Of a stretch of 64,000 nucleotides of DNA, positions 37,833 to 47,646 are shown piece by piece; position 1 is the stretch's first letter; every line of letters begins with the position of its first letter. Origin of the DNA: an uncultured Psychroflexus sp. (lineage in GTDB: Bacteria; Bacteroidota; Bacteroidia; Flavobacteriales; Flavobacteriaceae); assembly GCA_913056525.1 (NCBI GenBank), contig CAJXLO010000001.1, positions 1-64,000 of the forward strand, read 5' to 3'. A program made the translations under genes and the position numbers. A model generated the notes under the pieces. That model searched no databases. It was not told the DNA's origin and was given only the letters and a program-made list of their open reading frames with translations.

Positions 37833-38939
37833 TCATTCTTTAGGAAGGACCTTGACCAGACCTACATCTTCGATTCCCGCATAGATGTAGCCATCTGGAC
37901 CTTGCTTGACACTTCTTAATCTTCCATGGTTCATCAAGATCTTTTCTCTGTCCTTTACTTTATCATCTTCCAGGATCAAATGCTCCAGATAAACGAACTT
38001 GAGAGAGCCAACCAGTAAATTTCCGTTCAAATGCGGATATTTTTCCGACCTTACAAAGGTCATACCGCTTGGCGCGATAGAAGGAACCCAATAATAGAAA
38101 GGTTGCTCCATTCCTGGTCGTGAGGTCTGCTCAGTAATCTCCGTTCCGGAGTAGTTGATCCCATAAGTTATCACGGGCCAGCCGTAATTTGCTCCTTTCT
38201 TTATGATATTGATCTCATCGCCACCGCGTGGTCCGTGTTCATGAACCCATATCTTACCTGTTTCTGGATGCCGCTCCATTCCTTGTGGATTACGATGTCC
38301 ATAAGAATAAATGGCCTTCTTAGCATCAGCTTCATCATAGAACGGATTGCTCCTGGGTATGCTACCATCATCATGGAAACGGTAAACCTTTCCTCCATCC
38401 CGTGTGATATCCTGTGGATTTACATCGCGCTGTCCACGTTCTCCTATGGTAAGGTAGAGAAACCCTTCGTTATCAAACTCAATACGACTCCCAAAGTGGA
38501 TCCCTTTTGTGGTATTGGGCGTAGCTTTGTAAAGTATTTCCAGGTCGGTAAGTTCATCATTGTTCAATTGAGCACGCGCCAATGCCGTATGAGCACCTTC
38601 TTCCTCTCCGGCCACGGATGAATAGGAAATGTAGATCCAGGGTTGCTCCGGATATTCCGGATGTATCTTAATATCTAAAAGTCCACCCTGGTTCTCCGCA
38701 TAGACTTCCGGCACTTTAGTTATTTCTTTGGTATTCCCATCTTGATAATGGAAGAGCTTTCCGTTTCTATCCGTGATGAGGATGGACTGGTCTGGAAGAA
38801 AATCAAATCCCCAGGGAATTTCTACTTTATCGGTAATAACTTTGTGTTCATAATCCTCCTTGATAGAATTGATCGTCGTGTCTTGCTGACCGCAAGCCGT
38901 TAAACAGACCAAAAACACCAAAAAATGTATCTTTCTCAT
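37833..38939 (-). CDS. PQQ-dependent sugar dehydrogenase (aldose sugar dehydrogenase-like lipoprotein)
   Basis: Lipobox; VEIPWGFDFLPDQSILITDRNGKLFHY...GGLLDIKIHPEY...YSYGHRNPQGMERHPETGKIWVHEHGPRGGDEINIIKKGANYGWPVITYGINY. Confidence 0.93.
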   Translation of the reverse strand: MRKIHFLVFLVCLTACGQQDTTINSIKEDYEHKVITDKVEIPWGFDFLPDQSILITDRNGKLFHYQDGNTKEITKVPEVYAENQGGLLDIKIHPEYPEQPWIYISYSSVAGEEEGAHTALARAQLNNDELTDLEILYKATPNTTKGIHFGSRIEFDNEGFLYLTIGERGQRDVNPQDITRDGGKVYRFHDDGSIPRSNPFYDEADAKKAIYSYGHRNPQGMERHPETGKIWVHEHGPRGGDEINIIKKGANYGWPVITYGINYSGTEITEQTSRPGMEQPFYYWVPSIAPSGMTFVRSEKYPHLNGNLLVGSLKFVYLEHLILEDDKVKDREKILMNHGRLRSVKQGPDGYIYAGIEDVGLVKVLPKE

Positions 38940-39051
38940 GTTGAATTTTTTTGTGAAATGTAATGATAAAAAAGGCTTTTAGCAAATCGATCATCATACA
39001 CTATGGTTGTTCATTTGTTTTGAATACGTATTTTTATCAAAATTTTCAAAG

Positions 39052-39660
39052 ATGCTCATAATAGGTATCGCCGGCGGTACAGGAAGTGGTAAAACCACCG
39101 TTGTAGAACAGATCATACAGGAACTGGACATTCTTGACATCGGGGTCATCTATCAGGATGATTATTACAAGGACCTTTCCCATTTAAGTTATGAGGAAAG
39201 GACGAAAGTGAACTTTGATCACCCAAGGTCCATAGATTTTGATCTACTTGTAGAACAATTGAAACACTTAAGGTCCGGAGAAACTGTAAAACAGCCGATC
39301 TATTCCTTTAAGGAACATAATAGGACAAATCGTACCAAAAAATTAACGCCTAAGAAAGTAATGATCGTAGAAGGTATTCTATTGCTCAACAACCCAGAGC
39401 TCAGGGACTTGTTCGATGTAAAAATTTACGTTCATGCAGATAGCGATGAGCGATTGATAAGAAGGATCAAACGCGATATAGAAAAACGCGATAGAACACT
39501 GGATGAGGTCATTGCTCGATATCAAAATACGCTAAAACCCATGCATATAGAGTTCATAGAACCTTCTAAGGAATTTGCGGATATCATTATCCCTAATAAT
39601 AAGTTCAATAATGTCGCCATAGAAGTAGTTAGAACACTGGTCAGGGAAAAACTGATATAA
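39052..39660 (+). CDS. udk: uridine kinase
   Basis: MLIIGIAGGTGSGKTTVVEQIIQEL...VIYQDDYYKDLSHLSYEERTKVNFDHPRSIDFDLLVEQLK...RLIRRIKRDIEKRDRTLDEVIARYQNTLKPMHIEFIEPSKEFADIIIP. Confidence 0.95.
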   Translation: MLIIGIAGGTGSGKTTVVEQIIQELDILDIGVIYQDDYYKDLSHLSYEERTKVNFDHPRSIDFDLLVEQLKHLRSGETVKQPIYSFKEHNRTNRTKKLTPKKVMIVEGILLLNNPELRDLFDVKIYVHADSDERLIRRIKRDIEKRDRTLDEVIARYQNTLKPMHIEFIEPSKEFADIIIPNNKFNNVAIEVVRTLVREKLI

Positions 39661-39748
39661 AAAGTGATATCACTCAGAAAAATGCACCTTTACTCCAATA
39701 GCAGATAAAGCTTTAATGAATGGATCAGGCATAATAAAACTATTTTCT

Positions 39749-39756
39749 TAAATTTG
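39749..39756 (+). promoter_or_regulatory. -7 box TAAATTTG upstream of the divIC-like gene
   Basis: Matches TAnnTTTG, 40 nt before ATG 39797. Confidence 0.4.
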
Positions 39757-39796
39757 TTATGAAAAATTCCGCTAGCTCTATAAAAGCTTCAAAGCA

Positions 39797-40117
39797 ATGG
39801 ACCTCAAAAAGATGATGCCGAACAAGTTAGGAAAGCTACTGCTCAATAAATACATATGGGTAGGAACATTCTTTATAGTTTGGATGGTTTTCTTAGACAC
39901 TAATTCACTGCTGGTTCATCTGGAAATGAACAAGGAAATTGAAAAATTAGAGAAAAGGCGCGATTACTATAAAACAGAAATAAGGTCTGATAAAGAAGGG
40001 ATCAAAGCACTTCAGCAACCTTTTCAGATCGAAGAATATGCCCGCAAGGAATTTTTTATGAAAAGACCAGAGGAAGACATTTTTATAATAGAATATAAAG
40101 ACAGTTTAAAGGATTGA
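39797..40117 (+). CDS. FtsB/DivIC-family septum formation initiator
   Basis: Single TM then coiled coil: MNKEIEKLEKRRDYYKTEIRSDKEGIKALQQPFQIEEYARKEFFMKRPEEDIFIIEYKD. Confidence 0.88.
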   Translation: MDLKKMMPNKLGKLLLNKYIWVGTFFIVWMVFLDTNSLLVHLEMNKEIEKLEKRRDYYKTEIRSDKEGIKALQQPFQIEEYARKEFFMKRPEEDIFIIEYKDSLKD

Positions 40118-40118
40118 T

Positions 40119-41489
40119 ATGAGCAAAATTTCGTTTAGTGAATTTAATGAAGTATCCGCGAAGGAATGGAAACAAAAAATACAATCGGACCTAAAAGGCA
40201 AGGATTACAATGACCTACTAACACGTACGGCAGAAAATATAAATATAAAGCCATTCTATCATCAGGAAGACCTCCCGGAAAAGCTTATACCCGATCCGGA
40301 AAATGAATGGCAGATAGCCGAGCAGATAGACCTTGAATCGAACAAACTGGACCCAGATCTTATATTAGCCAGTGCGAACAAAGGAACACAGGTCCAGGTG
40401 TTTAAAACGCAGAATCTTTTTTCAGCCGATATCATAGAATTGATAAAAAAGATCGCTGATAAGAAAGCCCGTATGTTCATTCAGGTAGATGCCGGTGAGG
40501 AAGTCCTCAGTGAACTGGCTGAACAACTCAAAGGAATAGAGCTTGTAAAACTAGCTATTGATCCTATCAACTATCTTGAGAAAAAAGGTACTTATCCCAG
40601 TAAGGAAAAAAATATAAATAATGCGCTTGAAAGCCAGATCAAAGGTCAGAACTTGCTTTTTGTCAACGCCGACCTCTATCATAATGCCGGCGCAGATGCG
40701 GTTCAACAGCTTGCTTATACGGCAGCCCATCTGAACGAGTATCTGAACATCGCTCGTCAAAAGAAGCTTCTGAACAACATAAATGAAGTAAGGATTAAAG
40801 TCGCGCTGGGAAGTCATTATTTTAAAGAGATCGCTAAACTTCGTGCCTTAAGGAACCTGATAAAAAGCTTGCTCCAGAAATATGATATTCAACCCGCATT
40901 GATCGTTCAGAGCACGAACGCTTTACGGAACAAGACAATATATGATTATAACTTGAACATGATCAGGAGCACGGCAGAGTCAATGGCAGGTATACTGGGA
41001 GGTGCAAATGAGATCATCAATTTACCCTATGACCATCTATTCCATTATCCCAATGCCTTTGGTCAACGCATCGCACGCAACCAACTTTTAATGCTCAGGG
41101 AGGAAAGCCACCTTGACAAGGTCAATAATCCTGTGCAAGGAAGCTACTACCTGGAAAAAATGACCAGCGAACTGGCTAACAATGGTTTAGACCTTCTCAA
41201 GTCCATAGAGCGCTCAGGTGGTCTACTAAAGCAAGTCCATCAAGGAAAGGTCCAGCAGAAGATCCGGGAAAAGGCGGAAAAGGAACAAAAAACATTTGAC
41301 GAGCAACGACAAACCCTGGTTGGAATCAATAATTATGTAGATGAGGAAGGACATATTCTCGATCAGTTGGATTTTCATCCATTTTTTGAGCCCAGGAATG
41401 AACGCACCCAGATAGAACCCATTGTTGCTAAACGTTTAAGTGAGTCCATTGAAAAAGAATGGCTTGAAAAAGAAAAACAAAGAACCTGA
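40119..41489 (+). CDS. mutA: methylmalonyl-CoA mutase small subunit
   Basis: Mutase-like barrel without B12 domain: MIRSTAESMAGILGGANEIINLPYDHLFHYPNAFGQRIARNQLLMLREESHLDKVNNPVQGSYYLEKMTSELAN; directly upstream of mutB. Confidence 0.93.
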   Translation: MSKISFSEFNEVSAKEWKQKIQSDLKGKDYNDLLTRTAENINIKPFYHQEDLPEKLIPDPENEWQIAEQIDLESNKLDPDLILASANKGTQVQVFKTQNLFSADIIELIKKIADKKARMFIQVDAGEEVLSELAEQLKGIELVKLAIDPINYLEKKGTYPSKEKNINNALESQIKGQNLLFVNADLYHNAGADAVQQLAYTAAHLNEYLNIARQKKLLNNINEVRIKVALGSHYFKEIAKLRALRNLIKSLLQKYDIQPALIVQSTNALRNKTIYDYNLNMIRSTAESMAGILGGANEIINLPYDHLFHYPNAFGQRIARNQLLMLREESHLDKVNNPVQGSYYLEKMTSELANNGLDLLKSIERSGGLLKQVHQGKVQQKIREKAEKEQKTFDEQRQTLVGINNYVDEEGHILDQLDFHPFFEPRNERTQIEPIVAKRLSESIEKEWLEKEKQRT

Positions 41490-41492
41490 TCC

Positions 41493-43625
41493 ATGGAAAG
41501 ACAAGATATCGAAGACCTGCAATTAGTTAAAGAAGAACAAACAGGGAAGAAATCACGGAAGAAATCCTTTGAAACCGCTGAAAAAATCGACCTGCAAAAC
41601 AATTATACACAAGAGGATGTGCAAAATCTTAACCATCTGAGCTTTGCAGCTGGTATTCCGCCCTATCTTCGTGGACCCTACAGCACGATGTACGTAGGAA
41701 GACCCTGGACAATTCGCCAGTATGCTGGATTTTCAACCGCTAAGGAAAGTAATGCTTTTTACAGAAGAAACCTTAAAGCTGGACAAAAAGGTCTCTCCGT
41801 TGCTTTTGACCTTCCTACCCATCGTGGATATGATAGTGACCATCCTCGTGTTATCGGAGACGTAGGAAAAGCCGGCGTGGCTATAGATAGTGTGGAAGAC
41901 ATGAAAGTGCTGTTCGATCAAATACCGTTGGACAAGATGTCCGTTTCCATGACGATGAACGGTGCAGTTATTCCCGTAATGGCCTTTTATATTGTGGCAG
42001 CTGAAGAACAAGGTGTGTCGCCGGAAAAATTATCCGGCACCATTCAGAATGATATTCTTAAGGAATTCATGGTCAGAAACACCTATATTTACCCACCTAC
42101 ACCTTCCATGCGTATCATATCCGATATATTTGAATATACCTCTCAAAACATGCCACGTTTTAACAGTATCAGTATTTCAGGTTATCATATGCAGGAAGCA
42201 GGTGCAACAGCGGATATCGAGTTAGCTTATACACTGGCCGACGGGCTGGAATATATCAAAAAAGGGTTGGAAGCAGGTATGGACATCGATAGCTTTGCCC
42301 CTCGCCTATCCTTTTTCTGGGGAATTGGCATGAACCATTTCATGGAAATCGCTAAAATGCGTGCGGCAAGAATGTTATGGGCGAAACTGGTCAAGAAGTT
42401 CGAGCCCAAGAACCCTAAATCACTATCCTTAAGAACACACTGTCAAACCAGCGGTTATAGTCTCACTGAGCAAGATCCCTTCAACAATGTAGCACGGACT
42501 TCGATCGAAGCCATGGCAGCAGTATTCGGGGGAACGCAATCTCTGCATACCAATGCACTGGATGAGGCCATTGCCCTTCCTTCTGATTTTTCAGCTCGAA
42601 TCGCAAGGAACACCCAACTTTATCTTAAAGATGAAACCCAGGTAACAAAAACGGTTGATCCATGGGGCGGCAGTTACTATGTGGAAAAGTTGACCCAGGA
42701 TATTGCCGATAGAGCCTGGGAACACATTCAGGAAATAGAAGAGCTAGGCGGTATGACCAGGGCCATTGAAGAAGGCATCCCTAAACTCCGTATAGAACAA
42801 GCGGCCGCCAAAAAGCAAGCCAGGATAGACAGCAAAAAGGAAGTGGTCGTGGGCGTTAATGAATACCGCCTGGAACAGGAAGATGATATCGTAACCTTAG
42901 AAGTTGACAATCAAAAAGTAAGGAAAGAGCAAGTAGAAGCACTAAAAAACATAAGAGGCAAACGCGATCAGCAGGAAGTAGATGAAAAGCTAAAAGCGAT
43001 AACCAGGGCGGCCAATGATGAAAAGGGAAATTTACTGGAACTAGCGGTTGATGCAGCAAGAAGTAGAGCTACTCTGGGTGAGATAAGCAATGCCATGGAA
43101 GAGGTGTTTGGAAGACATAAAGCAAAGAACCAAACCTTCACCGGTGTATATAGTAGTGAAATGAAAGAGGAAAGCAGTTTTAAAAAGGCACAGGAACTCG
43201 CTGATAAATTTGCGGACAAAGAAGGAAGAAGACCCCGGATAATGATCGCAAAAATGGGACAAGATGGTCATGATCGCGGGGCTAAAGTGGTAGCGAGCAG
43301 TTATGCTGACCTTGGTTTTGATGTTGATATTGGACCTTTGTTCCAAACGCCTAATGAAGCTGCGAAACAGGCCGTTGAGAACGATGTCCATATCTTGGGC
43401 ATATCATCGCTGGCAGCCGGTCACAAGACCTTAGTGCCTAATGTGATCAATAGATTAAAGGAATTAGGCAGAGAAGATATCATGGTTATCGTAGGTGGAG
43501 TAATTCCTACTAAAGATTATGACTTCCTTTTTGATGCTGGTGCGGTAGCAGTATTTGGACCAGGCACAAAAATCAGTGAAGCGGCCGTGGAACTGCTGGA
43601 AATATTAATAGACGAAGAGTCCTAA
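41493..43625 (+). CDS. scpA: methylmalonyl-CoA mutase large subunit
   Basis: [42 protein letters not shown]...[18 protein letters not shown]-terminal B12 domain [38 protein letters not shown]. Confidence 0.96.
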   Translation: MERQDIEDLQLVKEEQTGKKSRKKSFETAEKIDLQNNYTQEDVQNLNHLSFAAGIPPYLRGPYSTMYVGRPWTIRQYAGFSTAKESNAFYRRNLKAGQKGLSVAFDLPTHRGYDSDHPRVIGDVGKAGVAIDSVEDMKVLFDQIPLDKMSVSMTMNGAVIPVMAFYIVAAEEQGVSPEKLSGTIQNDILKEFMVRNTYIYPPTPSMRIISDIFEYTSQNMPRFNSISISGYHMQEAGATADIELAYTLADGLEYIKKGLEAGMDIDSFAPRLSFFWGIGMNHFMEIAKMRAARMLWAKLVKKFEPKNPKSLSLRTHCQTSGYSLTEQDPFNNVARTSIEAMAAVFGGTQSLHTNALDEAIALPSDFSARIARNTQLYLKDETQVTKTVDPWGGSYYVEKLTQDIADRAWEHIQEIEELGGMTRAIEEGIPKLRIEQAAAKKQARIDSKKEVVVGVNEYRLEQEDDIVTLEVDNQKVRKEQVEALKNIRGKRDQQEVDEKLKAITRAANDEKGNLLELAVDAARSRATLGEISNAMEEVFGRHKAKNQTFTGVYSSEMKEESSFKKAQELADKFADKEGRRPRIMIAKMGQDGHDRGAKVVASSYADLGFDVDIGPLFQTPNEAAKQAVENDVHILGISSLAAGHKTLVPNVINRLKELGREDIMVIVGGVIPTKDYDFLFDAGAVAVFGPGTKISEAAVELLEILIDEES

Positions 43626-43634
43626 ACAAATAAC

Positions 43635-44519
43635 ATGAGCAAAGCGAACACGCGTTCCATGTTGCCTGAGGGCAGCCTGAAGCAAAAGAATATCATCGTA
43701 ACCGGTGGTGGCAGTGGACTTGGTAAGTCCATGAGCCAATATTTCCTCCACTTAGGAGCTAATGTAGTCATCACCTCAAGGAATCATGAAAAATTAGAAA
43801 CAGCAGCCCAAGAGCTCAACAAACAAGAAAAAGATGGAAAATGTATCGCCATTAGTTGTGATGTGAGGAATTATGATGATGTGGTGAAGATGTATGAAAA
43901 TGCAAAGCAGCAATTAGGTAGCATCGACATATTGATGAACAATGCGGCCGGTAATTTCATCTCACCTACGGAAAGATTATCCTCCAATGCATTTGATACC
44001 ATAATCGATATCGTACTCAAAGGTTCCAAGAATTGCACGCTAGCCGTAGGAAAAGACTGGATCAAAGAACAAGAGAAAGATAAGTCCATTCTTAATATTG
44101 TAACAACCTATGCCTCGACCGGATCTGGTTATGTTGTTCCCAGTGCGAGCGCAAAGGCCGGAGTACTCGCCATGACGCGGTCATTAGCTGTAGAATGGGC
44201 AAAATATGGCATCCGTCAAAATGCCATTGCGCCAGGTCCTTTTCCAACAAAAGGAGCCTGGGACAGATTGTTGCCTGGAGAGCTCAAGGAAAAGTTCGAC
44301 CTTGCCAGGAAAGTTCCATTAAAACGCGTGGGCGAACATCAGGAACTGGCTAATCTTGCTGCTTATCTCGTATCTGATTTTTCCGGTTATATCAATGGAG
44401 AAGTAATCACGATAGATGGTGGCGAATGGCTTAAAGGTGCCGGTCAGTTCAATATGCTGGAGGAAATCCCTCAGGAAATGTGGGACATGCTGGAAGAAAT
44501 GATCAAGAGCAAGAAATGA
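43635..44519 (+). CDS. SDR family oxidoreductase (2,4-dienoyl-CoA reductase-like)
   Basis: KNIIVTGGGSGLGKSMSQYFLHLGANVVITSRN...ILMNNAAGNFISPTERLS...YVVPSASAKAGVLAMTRSLAVEWAKYGIRQNAIAPGPFPTKGAW. Confidence 0.92.
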   Translation: MSKANTRSMLPEGSLKQKNIIVTGGGSGLGKSMSQYFLHLGANVVITSRNHEKLETAAQELNKQEKDGKCIAISCDVRNYDDVVKMYENAKQQLGSIDILMNNAAGNFISPTERLSSNAFDTIIDIVLKGSKNCTLAVGKDWIKEQEKDKSILNIVTTYASTGSGYVVPSASAKAGVLAMTRSLAVEWAKYGIRQNAIAPGPFPTKGAWDRLLPGELKEKFDLARKVPLKRVGEHQELANLAAYLVSDFSGYINGEVITIDGGEWLKGAGQFNMLEEIPQEMWDMLEEMIKSKK

Positions 44520-44615
44520 TCAATGAATTCTAATATTAAGAATTAATCAGAAAATGAATGCTGAAAAAACATTAGGAGTTTTAATATATAGGTCTTATGA
44601 TCTTGAAATGTGTAT

Positions 44616-44666
44616 CATGATCAAAAAATTCTTATTTTTCCCAAGTTTGATCAAGGCTTTGATCAT
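44616..44666. repeat. inverted repeat CATGATCAAA...TTTGATCATG with a third TTTGATCAA between, upstream of parA
   Basis: 44616-44625 and 44657-44666 are exact reverse complements; TTTGATCAA at 44646-44654. Confidence 0.55.
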
Positions 44667-44680
44667 GTAATAATTAATCG

Positions 44681-44688
44681 TATTTTTG
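44681..44688 (+). promoter_or_regulatory. -7 box TATTTTTG upstream of parA
   Basis: Matches TAnnTTTG, 21 nt before ATG 44710. Confidence 0.45.
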
Positions 44689-44709
44689 AGCTCCTAATTT
44701 TAATGATCC

Positions 44710-45474
44710 ATGGGAAAAGTAATTGCTATTGCTAATCAAAAAGGTGGCGTTGGTAAAACGACGACCGCTGTGAATTTAGCAGCCGCATTAGGTGTTCTGG
44801 AAAAGAAAGTATTATTGATAGATGCCGATCCGCAGGCCAATGCAACATCTGGCCTGGGCTATGATGTGGAAAGTGTGGAAAAAGGAACCTATCAACTCCT
44901 GGAACACTCAGTTGATGTTAAGGATGCCATCGTAGATACTTCATCACCTGGATTAAAGCTTATTCCGGCACATATAGACCTTGTTGCTACGGAAATAGAG
45001 CTGGTGGAACAGGAAGAGCGTGAATCCATGCTCAAAAAGGCGATTCAGCCTATTATTGAGAGTTTTGACTATATCTTCATTGATTGTGCTCCTTCACTGG
45101 GCTTATTGACCCTTAACGCACTTACAGCAGCTCATTCGGTCATCATTCCCATTCAATGCGAATATTTTGCCCTGGAAGGATTAGGAAAGTTATTAAACAC
45201 TATTAAAAGCGTTCAAAAATTACACAATAAAGAGTTGGATTACGAAGGCATGTTATTGACCATGTTCGATTCCAGGTTGAGACTGTCCAATCAGGTAGTA
45301 GAAGAAGTAGAAAAGCACTTTGAAGAAATGGTCTTCAAGAGTGTCATTCAGCGTAACGTAAGATTAAGCGAGGCGCCCAGCTATGGAGAGAACATCATAA
45401 AATATGATGCTACTTCAAAGGGAGCTAACAATTATTTGAGCCTGGCAGAAGAAATAATAGAAAATAATAAATAG
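44710..45474 (+). CDS. parA: chromosome partitioning ATPase ParA/Soj
   Basis: MGKVIAIANQKGGVGKTTTAVNLAAALGVLEKKVLLIDADPQANATSGLGYD. Confidence 0.96.
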   Translation: MGKVIAIANQKGGVGKTTTAVNLAAALGVLEKKVLLIDADPQANATSGLGYDVESVEKGTYQLLEHSVDVKDAIVDTSSPGLKLIPAHIDLVATEIELVEQEERESMLKKAIQPIIESFDYIFIDCAPSLGLLTLNALTAAHSVIIPIQCEYFALEGLGKLLNTIKSVQKLHNKELDYEGMLLTMFDSRLRLSNQVVEEVEKHFEEMVFKSVIQRNVRLSEAPSYGENIIKYDATSKGANNYLSLAEEIIENNK

Positions 45475-45477
45475 GAT

Positions 45478-46374
45478 ATGGCGAAGAAAGGACAAAAGAA
45501 AGCTTTAGGCAGAGGTTTATCCGCCCTATTAAAAGATCCTGAGAATGATATTACATCAGCTGAAGACGAGAACGCTAACAAAGTAGTAGGTAATATCGTT
45601 GAACTTGAGCTTGATGCCATAGAAGTAAACCCGTTCCAGCCCAGAAGTAGTTTTAGCGATGAAGCTCTGGATGAGCTGGCGTCTTCCATCAAAGAGCTTG
45701 GGGTTATCCAGCCGATTACGGTCAGAAAATTAGATTTCAATAAATTCCAGTTAGTATCTGGCGAAAGAAGGTTCAGAGCAAGCAAGACCGCAGGGCTGGA
45801 AACCATTCCTGCATTTGTTCGTATAGCTAATGACCAGGAAACCCTGGAAATGGCACTGGTGGAAAACATCCAACGTCAGGACCTGGACCCTATTGAGATC
45901 GCGCTTTCCTACCAAAGACTGATCGATGAAGTGCAACTTACTCAGGAATCCCTGAGCGAACGCGTGGGGAAGAAAAGGTCCACGATAGCCAATTATCTAC
46001 GATTACTTAGACTGGACCCGATCATCCAGACCGGTATGCGGGACGGACTTTTAAGCATGGGACATGGAAGAGCGCTCGTCAATATCGAAGACCATGAACA
46101 TCAACTAGAGATATACGAACGCATCATCAAGAACAAATTATCGGTCAGGGCAACTGAAAAGCTGATCCAGGATTATAAAGAACCAAAGAGCGAGAGCAAA
46201 AAAGAAGATCCTTTAACCCTAGATCAAAAGCGAGCACTGAAGGACATTAAGGAAAGTCTGGGAGCAGATATTTCCATAAGGTCGACCAAAAAAGGCAATG
46301 GAAAGATCATCATTCCGTTTTCATCAGAAGAAGACCTGAAACGATTAGAACATTTACTGACCAAAGATGATTAG
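45478..46374 (+). CDS. parB: chromosome partitioning protein ParB/Spo0J
   Basis: KKALGRGLSALLKD...NPFQPRSSFSDEALDELASSIKELGVIQPITVRK...LVSGERRFRASKTAG...ALVENIQRQDLDPIEIALSYQRLIDE. Confidence 0.96.
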   Translation: MAKKGQKKALGRGLSALLKDPENDITSAEDENANKVVGNIVELELDAIEVNPFQPRSSFSDEALDELASSIKELGVIQPITVRKLDFNKFQLVSGERRFRASKTAGLETIPAFVRIANDQETLEMALVENIQRQDLDPIEIALSYQRLIDEVQLTQESLSERVGKKRSTIANYLRLLRLDPIIQTGMRDGLLSMGHGRALVNIEDHEHQLEIYERIIKNKLSVRATEKLIQDYKEPKSESKKEDPLTLDQKRALKDIKESLGADISIRSTKKGNGKIIIPFSSEEDLKRLEHLLTKDD

Positions 46375-46921
46375 AATTAGCCTGCTTGTGTTGTTTTGCG
46401 CTTTTAATAGTATGGCGCAGGATTCTGACCTTAAGATATCCGAAGATAAAGATGATGTTTACGCTTATCAGGAACAAGATCCACTGAGGCCAGCCAAAGC
46501 CGCTTTCTACTCAGCCATCGTTCCAGGACTCGGTCAATTCTACAATAAGAGCTACTGGAAGATTCCTGTTGTGTATGCTGCACTTGGGACAACACTATAC
46601 TTTTACATAGATTATACGAACGAATACAATCGATACAGGGATGCATTGAAACAAAGATTCGCTGGTAAAGAAGATGAATTCCAGGGTCTTATCTCCACAG
46701 AAGGGCTCATCAATGCGCAAGATCAGTTCAGAAGGAACAGAGATCTTTCTTTGTTAAGTGTAATCGCTGCCTATGTGCTGAATATCGTAGAAGCCAATGT
46801 TGATGCCCATTTGAAGCAATTCAACATCAATAAGGACCTGAGCGTTTCCCCGGATGCGCAACCCAATATATTCCATGGAGGAATGGACTACACATTTACC
46901 CTAAAAATTAATTTAGATTGA
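46367..46921 (+). CDS. DUF5683 domain-containing protein
   Basis: DPLRPAKAAFYSAIVPGLGQFYNKSYWKIPVVYAALGTTLYFYIDYTNEYNRYRDALKQR; located between parB and dapB as is common in Flavobacteriia. Confidence 0.85.
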   Translation: MIRISLLVLFCAFNSMAQDSDLKISEDKDDVYAYQEQDPLRPAKAAFYSAIVPGLGQFYNKSYWKIPVVYAALGTTLYFYIDYTNEYNRYRDALKQRFAGKEDEFQGLISTEGLINAQDQFRRNRDLSLLSVIAAYVLNIVEANVDAHLKQFNINKDLSVSPDAQPNIFHGGMDYTFTLKINLD

Positions 46922-47643
46922 TGAAGATACTATTATCCGGTTACGGTAAAATGGGAAAGACTATTGAAAGAATAGCTAGTAATAGGAAGCACGAAGTTGT
47001 TCACAAGCTAAACAGTACTCCTACTGGACCTCAGCTGCAGGAAGTTGACGTCGTTGTAGATTTCAGTACTCCAGATGCGGCCTTTATCAATGCTAAAACT
47101 GTAATAGAGAGCAAAAAACCCATTGTAATGGGAACCACAGGATGGCGATCCTATTACGATAACATCGAAGAACTTGTGAAGCAAAATAATGGAAAGTTCT
47201 TATATGCAGCTAACTTTAGTATCGGTGTCAATTTGTTCTTCCGCTTGAACCAGGAGCTCGCAAAATTGATGCATCCTTATCAAGGTTATAAACCTTACTT
47301 ACATGAAACCCACCATACGGAAAAATTAGATGCGCCCAGCGGTACAGCGATCCATTTAGCTGAAGAGCTGGTCGATAAAAAATTGGTCAACAATTGGAAA
47401 TACCCCAGCAAAAAAGCCAATGCGGGTGAACTTCCAGTAGATGCACACAGACAAGAAGATGTAAAAGGAATACACGAATTGTCCTATGAATCTGACATTG
47501 ACTGTATAAGTATCAAGCACGAAGCAAAAACTAGGGATGGCTTTGCTCTGGGTGCGGTCATAGCCGCTGAGTGGCTTTATCAGCAACAAAACACGGGTGT
47601 TTATACTATGCAGGATGTACTGCAAGAACCTATAAAATATTGA
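46921..47643 (+). CDS. dapB: 4-hydroxy-tetrahydrodipicolinate reductase
   Basis: MKILLSGYGKMGKTIERIA...VVVDFSTPDAAFINAKTVIESKKPIVMGTTGW...FSIGVNLFFRLNQELAKLM...HETHHTEKLDAPSGTAIHLAEEL. Confidence 0.96.
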   Translation: MKILLSGYGKMGKTIERIASNRKHEVVHKLNSTPTGPQLQEVDVVVDFSTPDAAFINAKTVIESKKPIVMGTTGWRSYYDNIEELVKQNNGKFLYAANFSIGVNLFFRLNQELAKLMHPYQGYKPYLHETHHTEKLDAPSGTAIHLAEELVDKKLVNNWKYPSKKANAGELPVDAHRQEDVKGIHELSYESDIDCISIKHEAKTRDGFALGAVIAAEWLYQQQNTGVYTMQDVLQEPIKY

Positions 47644-47646
47644 TCT

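Noticed and set aside
42728-43391. Several antisense ORFs within mutB (also inside ftsK, mutL, ribB, glgB)
   Set aside because: Shadow ORFs over strongly conserved genes; low-complexity Ser/Leu translations without domain signatures.
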